Shown piece after piece: positions 5,207-6,452 of a DNA stretch of 6,452 bases (the stretch's first letter is position 1; each line of letters starts with the position of its first letter). The position numbers and the translations under genes are program-made. Source of the stretch: Moraxellaceae bacterium (GTDB lineage: Bacteria; Pseudomonadota; Gammaproteobacteria; Pseudomonadales; UBA3067); assembly GCA_002401525.1 (NCBI GenBank), contig NVTH01000039.1, positions 6,873 through 13,324 of the forward strand, written 5' to 3'. The notes below the pieces were generated by a model that was not told the origin of the DNA, made no database searches, and saw only the letters and a program-made list of their open reading frames with translations.

Positions 5207-6452
5207 ATGGCGGTGAAGACAGTATTATTAGTGGACGACTCGAAGTCAGCGCGTTTAGTGTTGCGTAAAATGCTTGAGAAAAACAGCCTCAACGTTGATT
5301 TGGCAGAATCTGCTGAAGACGCATTTACCTATCTGTTGGGACGCCAACCTGACGCGATCTTTATGGATCATCTAATGCCCGGTATGGATGGGCTGGAGGC
5401 CACAGAGGTCATTTTAAAGAACCCTGCGACTCAATCTATTCCCATTGTCATGTGTACCTCTAAAGAAGGCAGTGAATTCACTCGCGAAGCGCGCTTACGA
5501 GGGGTGATGGATATTTTGCCCAAACCGCCTTCCCCCGGGGCGGTGACTAAAGTTCTGAAGAATATAAGCGAATACAATAATCGATGTGCGGCCAACGCAA
5601 AGGCTGCAATTAATTCCAGTGCTGGAGCGAATGCGGAATCAGAGCAAGCGCTTGCGGTCCTGGCGGAATCGGCTGCTCGTAAAGTTGCGGGCGAGTTATT
5701 TGAAGCCCGAATGAATGATGGCGAAGTAATGCAGCGTTGGGTCGGGCCGGTGCTTGAAGAAGCGTTGCGTAAATTACAAGAGGAAGTGCTGGAGGTGTCT
5801 GAAACTTCTGCGCGCAATATTGCTGAGGAAATCGCCGCCCAAGATTCCCAAGCGTTGAAGCAGAGTATTCAGACTTTGTACGATTTAGTGGAATCACAAA
5901 ATGAAGCGCCAGTGGCGCGGCAAACCGATCAAACCAGCAAAGATTTAGAACTTGCCTTAGGGGTAATTCGAGAAAAGCTGGAACAGCTTGGTGAAGCTGA
6001 TTCGGTCGATGAAAAGTGGGTGGATGACAAGTTAGAGCGCTTCGAAAAACAATTCCCCGACTTAATAGAGCAAGAAATTGCTTCGGTGGCGAATTCCTTA
6101 AAAGAAGACCTCGATGATAAAGTCACGGTCTTCCAAGGCAGCATCGTACATCAGGTAGAGGAAACCGTAGAAACCTTTAAAAAAGAATTTTCTACCGAGC
6201 TGGATTTATTGGCGCATCAAAACGAAGAAAATAAAGATAAAATAAAAAATTTACAGTTGGTTGAGTCCAGTGTTGATGCCAACACCGATGATGTGGATGA
6301 AACGTTAAACCTCAGACTTAAATCCTTGGAAAGTGAGGTTTTAAATAAAGCTAAGTCTCATACTCAATCCGTAGCGGACAATGTTTTTCAGCTTATCGAA
6401 GACATACAGCCTACATTGAACCAGGGTTCTTTAGATTCGTTAAAAGGCGAAA
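5207..6452 (+). CDS. Response regulator: CheY-like receiver with long acidic helical tail (3' end outside window)
   Basis: An ATG-started frame stays open for 415 codons to the right edge, so the protein is incomplete. GGGAAGG at 5197-5203 provides a ribosome-binding site. Residues 4-120 form a receiver domain with all key positions: Asp10-Asp11 for magnesium, phospho-acceptor Asp54 (FMDHLMPGMDG), Thr84 (IVMCTSKEG) and Lys106 before Pro107 (DILPKPP). It should therefore be phosphorylated by a histidine kinase not seen in the window. After an Ala/Asn-rich linker (about 126-145), residues 146-400 are rich in Glu, Asp, Lys, Gln and spaced Leu/Val/Ile/Phe. They lack glycine-rich or catalytic motifs and read as amphipathic helix or coiled coil. 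No DNA-binding, GGDEF, EAL, HD-GYP or kinase domain appears before the edge. The tail may dimerise the protein or dock a partner on phosphorylation. I do not recognise the specific family and give no symbol. Confidence 0.85.
   Translation, partial: MAVKTVLLVDDSKSARLVLRKMLEKNSLNVDLAESAEDAFTYLLGRQPDAIFMDHLMPGMDGLEATEVILKNPATQSIPIVMCTSKEGSEFTREARLRGVMDILPKPPSPGAVTKVLKNISEYNNRCAANAKAAINSSAGANAESEQALAVLAESAARKVAGELFEARMNDGEVMQRWVGPVLEEALRKLQEEVLEVSETSARNIAEEIAAQDSQALKQSIQTLYDLVESQNEAPVARQTDQTSKDLELALGVIREKLEQLGEADSVDEKWVDDKLERFEKQFPDLIEQEIASVANSLKEDLDDKVTVFQGSIVHQVEETVETFKKEFSTELDLLAHQNEENKDKIKNLQLVESSVDANTDDVDETLNLRLKSLESEVLNKAKSHTQSVADNVFQLIEDIQPTLNQGSLDSLKGE

Noticed and set aside
5431..6144. 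Several minus-strand open frames opposite the response-regulator gene
   Set aside because: They are Ser/Arg/Pro-rich shadows of a well-supported plus-strand coding region with intact receiver motifs, and have no recognisable domain.

Overview
The window reads as chromosomal DNA of a proteobacterium, most likely a gammaproteobacterium, possibly marine. This is inferred from the uvrD C-terminus, the YciA-type thioesterase, the TRAP transporter and the style of the response regulator. Spacers are AT-rich and coding density is high. I see no mobile element, RNA gene or CRISPR array.

Layout from left to right: (1) bases 1-180, plus strand, are the last 59 codons of a UvrD/Rep-type DNA helicase. 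(2) 269-1402, plus strand, is a Tat-exported TRAP substrate-binding lipoprotein of the DctP/TakP type. (3) 1558-2403, plus strand, is a TauE/SafE-family membrane exporter. (4) An AT-rich convergent spacer with degenerate short repeats follows. (5) On the minus strand, read from right to left, is a compact operon: dctQ (4937-4362), dctM (4334-2949) and a YciA-like acyl-CoA thioesterase (2888-2493). (6) A divergent intergenic region (4938-5206) is rich in short dyads. (7) From 5207 to the right edge, plus strand, is a CheY-like receiver domain with a very long acidic helical tail; the gene is cut by the window edge.

The three TRAP components (P, Q, M) probably form one secondary transporter driven by an ion gradient. 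The binding protein conserves the residues that in TakP-type proteins hold a 2-oxo acid or related carboxylate. They are not in one operon: P is on the plus strand beyond tauE, while Q and M are on the minus strand and converge on it. The thioesterase and the TauE-like exporter lie between the two transporter halves. They may belong to the same organic-acid or sulfonate metabolism, but that is inference from position only.

Three minus-strand reading frames extend upstream to TTG codons. In each case an internal ATG is the better start, and the coordinates given here use those ATGs. Overall the region looks mostly ordinary. The least explained items are the coiled-coil response regulator, the dyad cluster in the divergent spacer, and the split, convergent TRAP arrangement.
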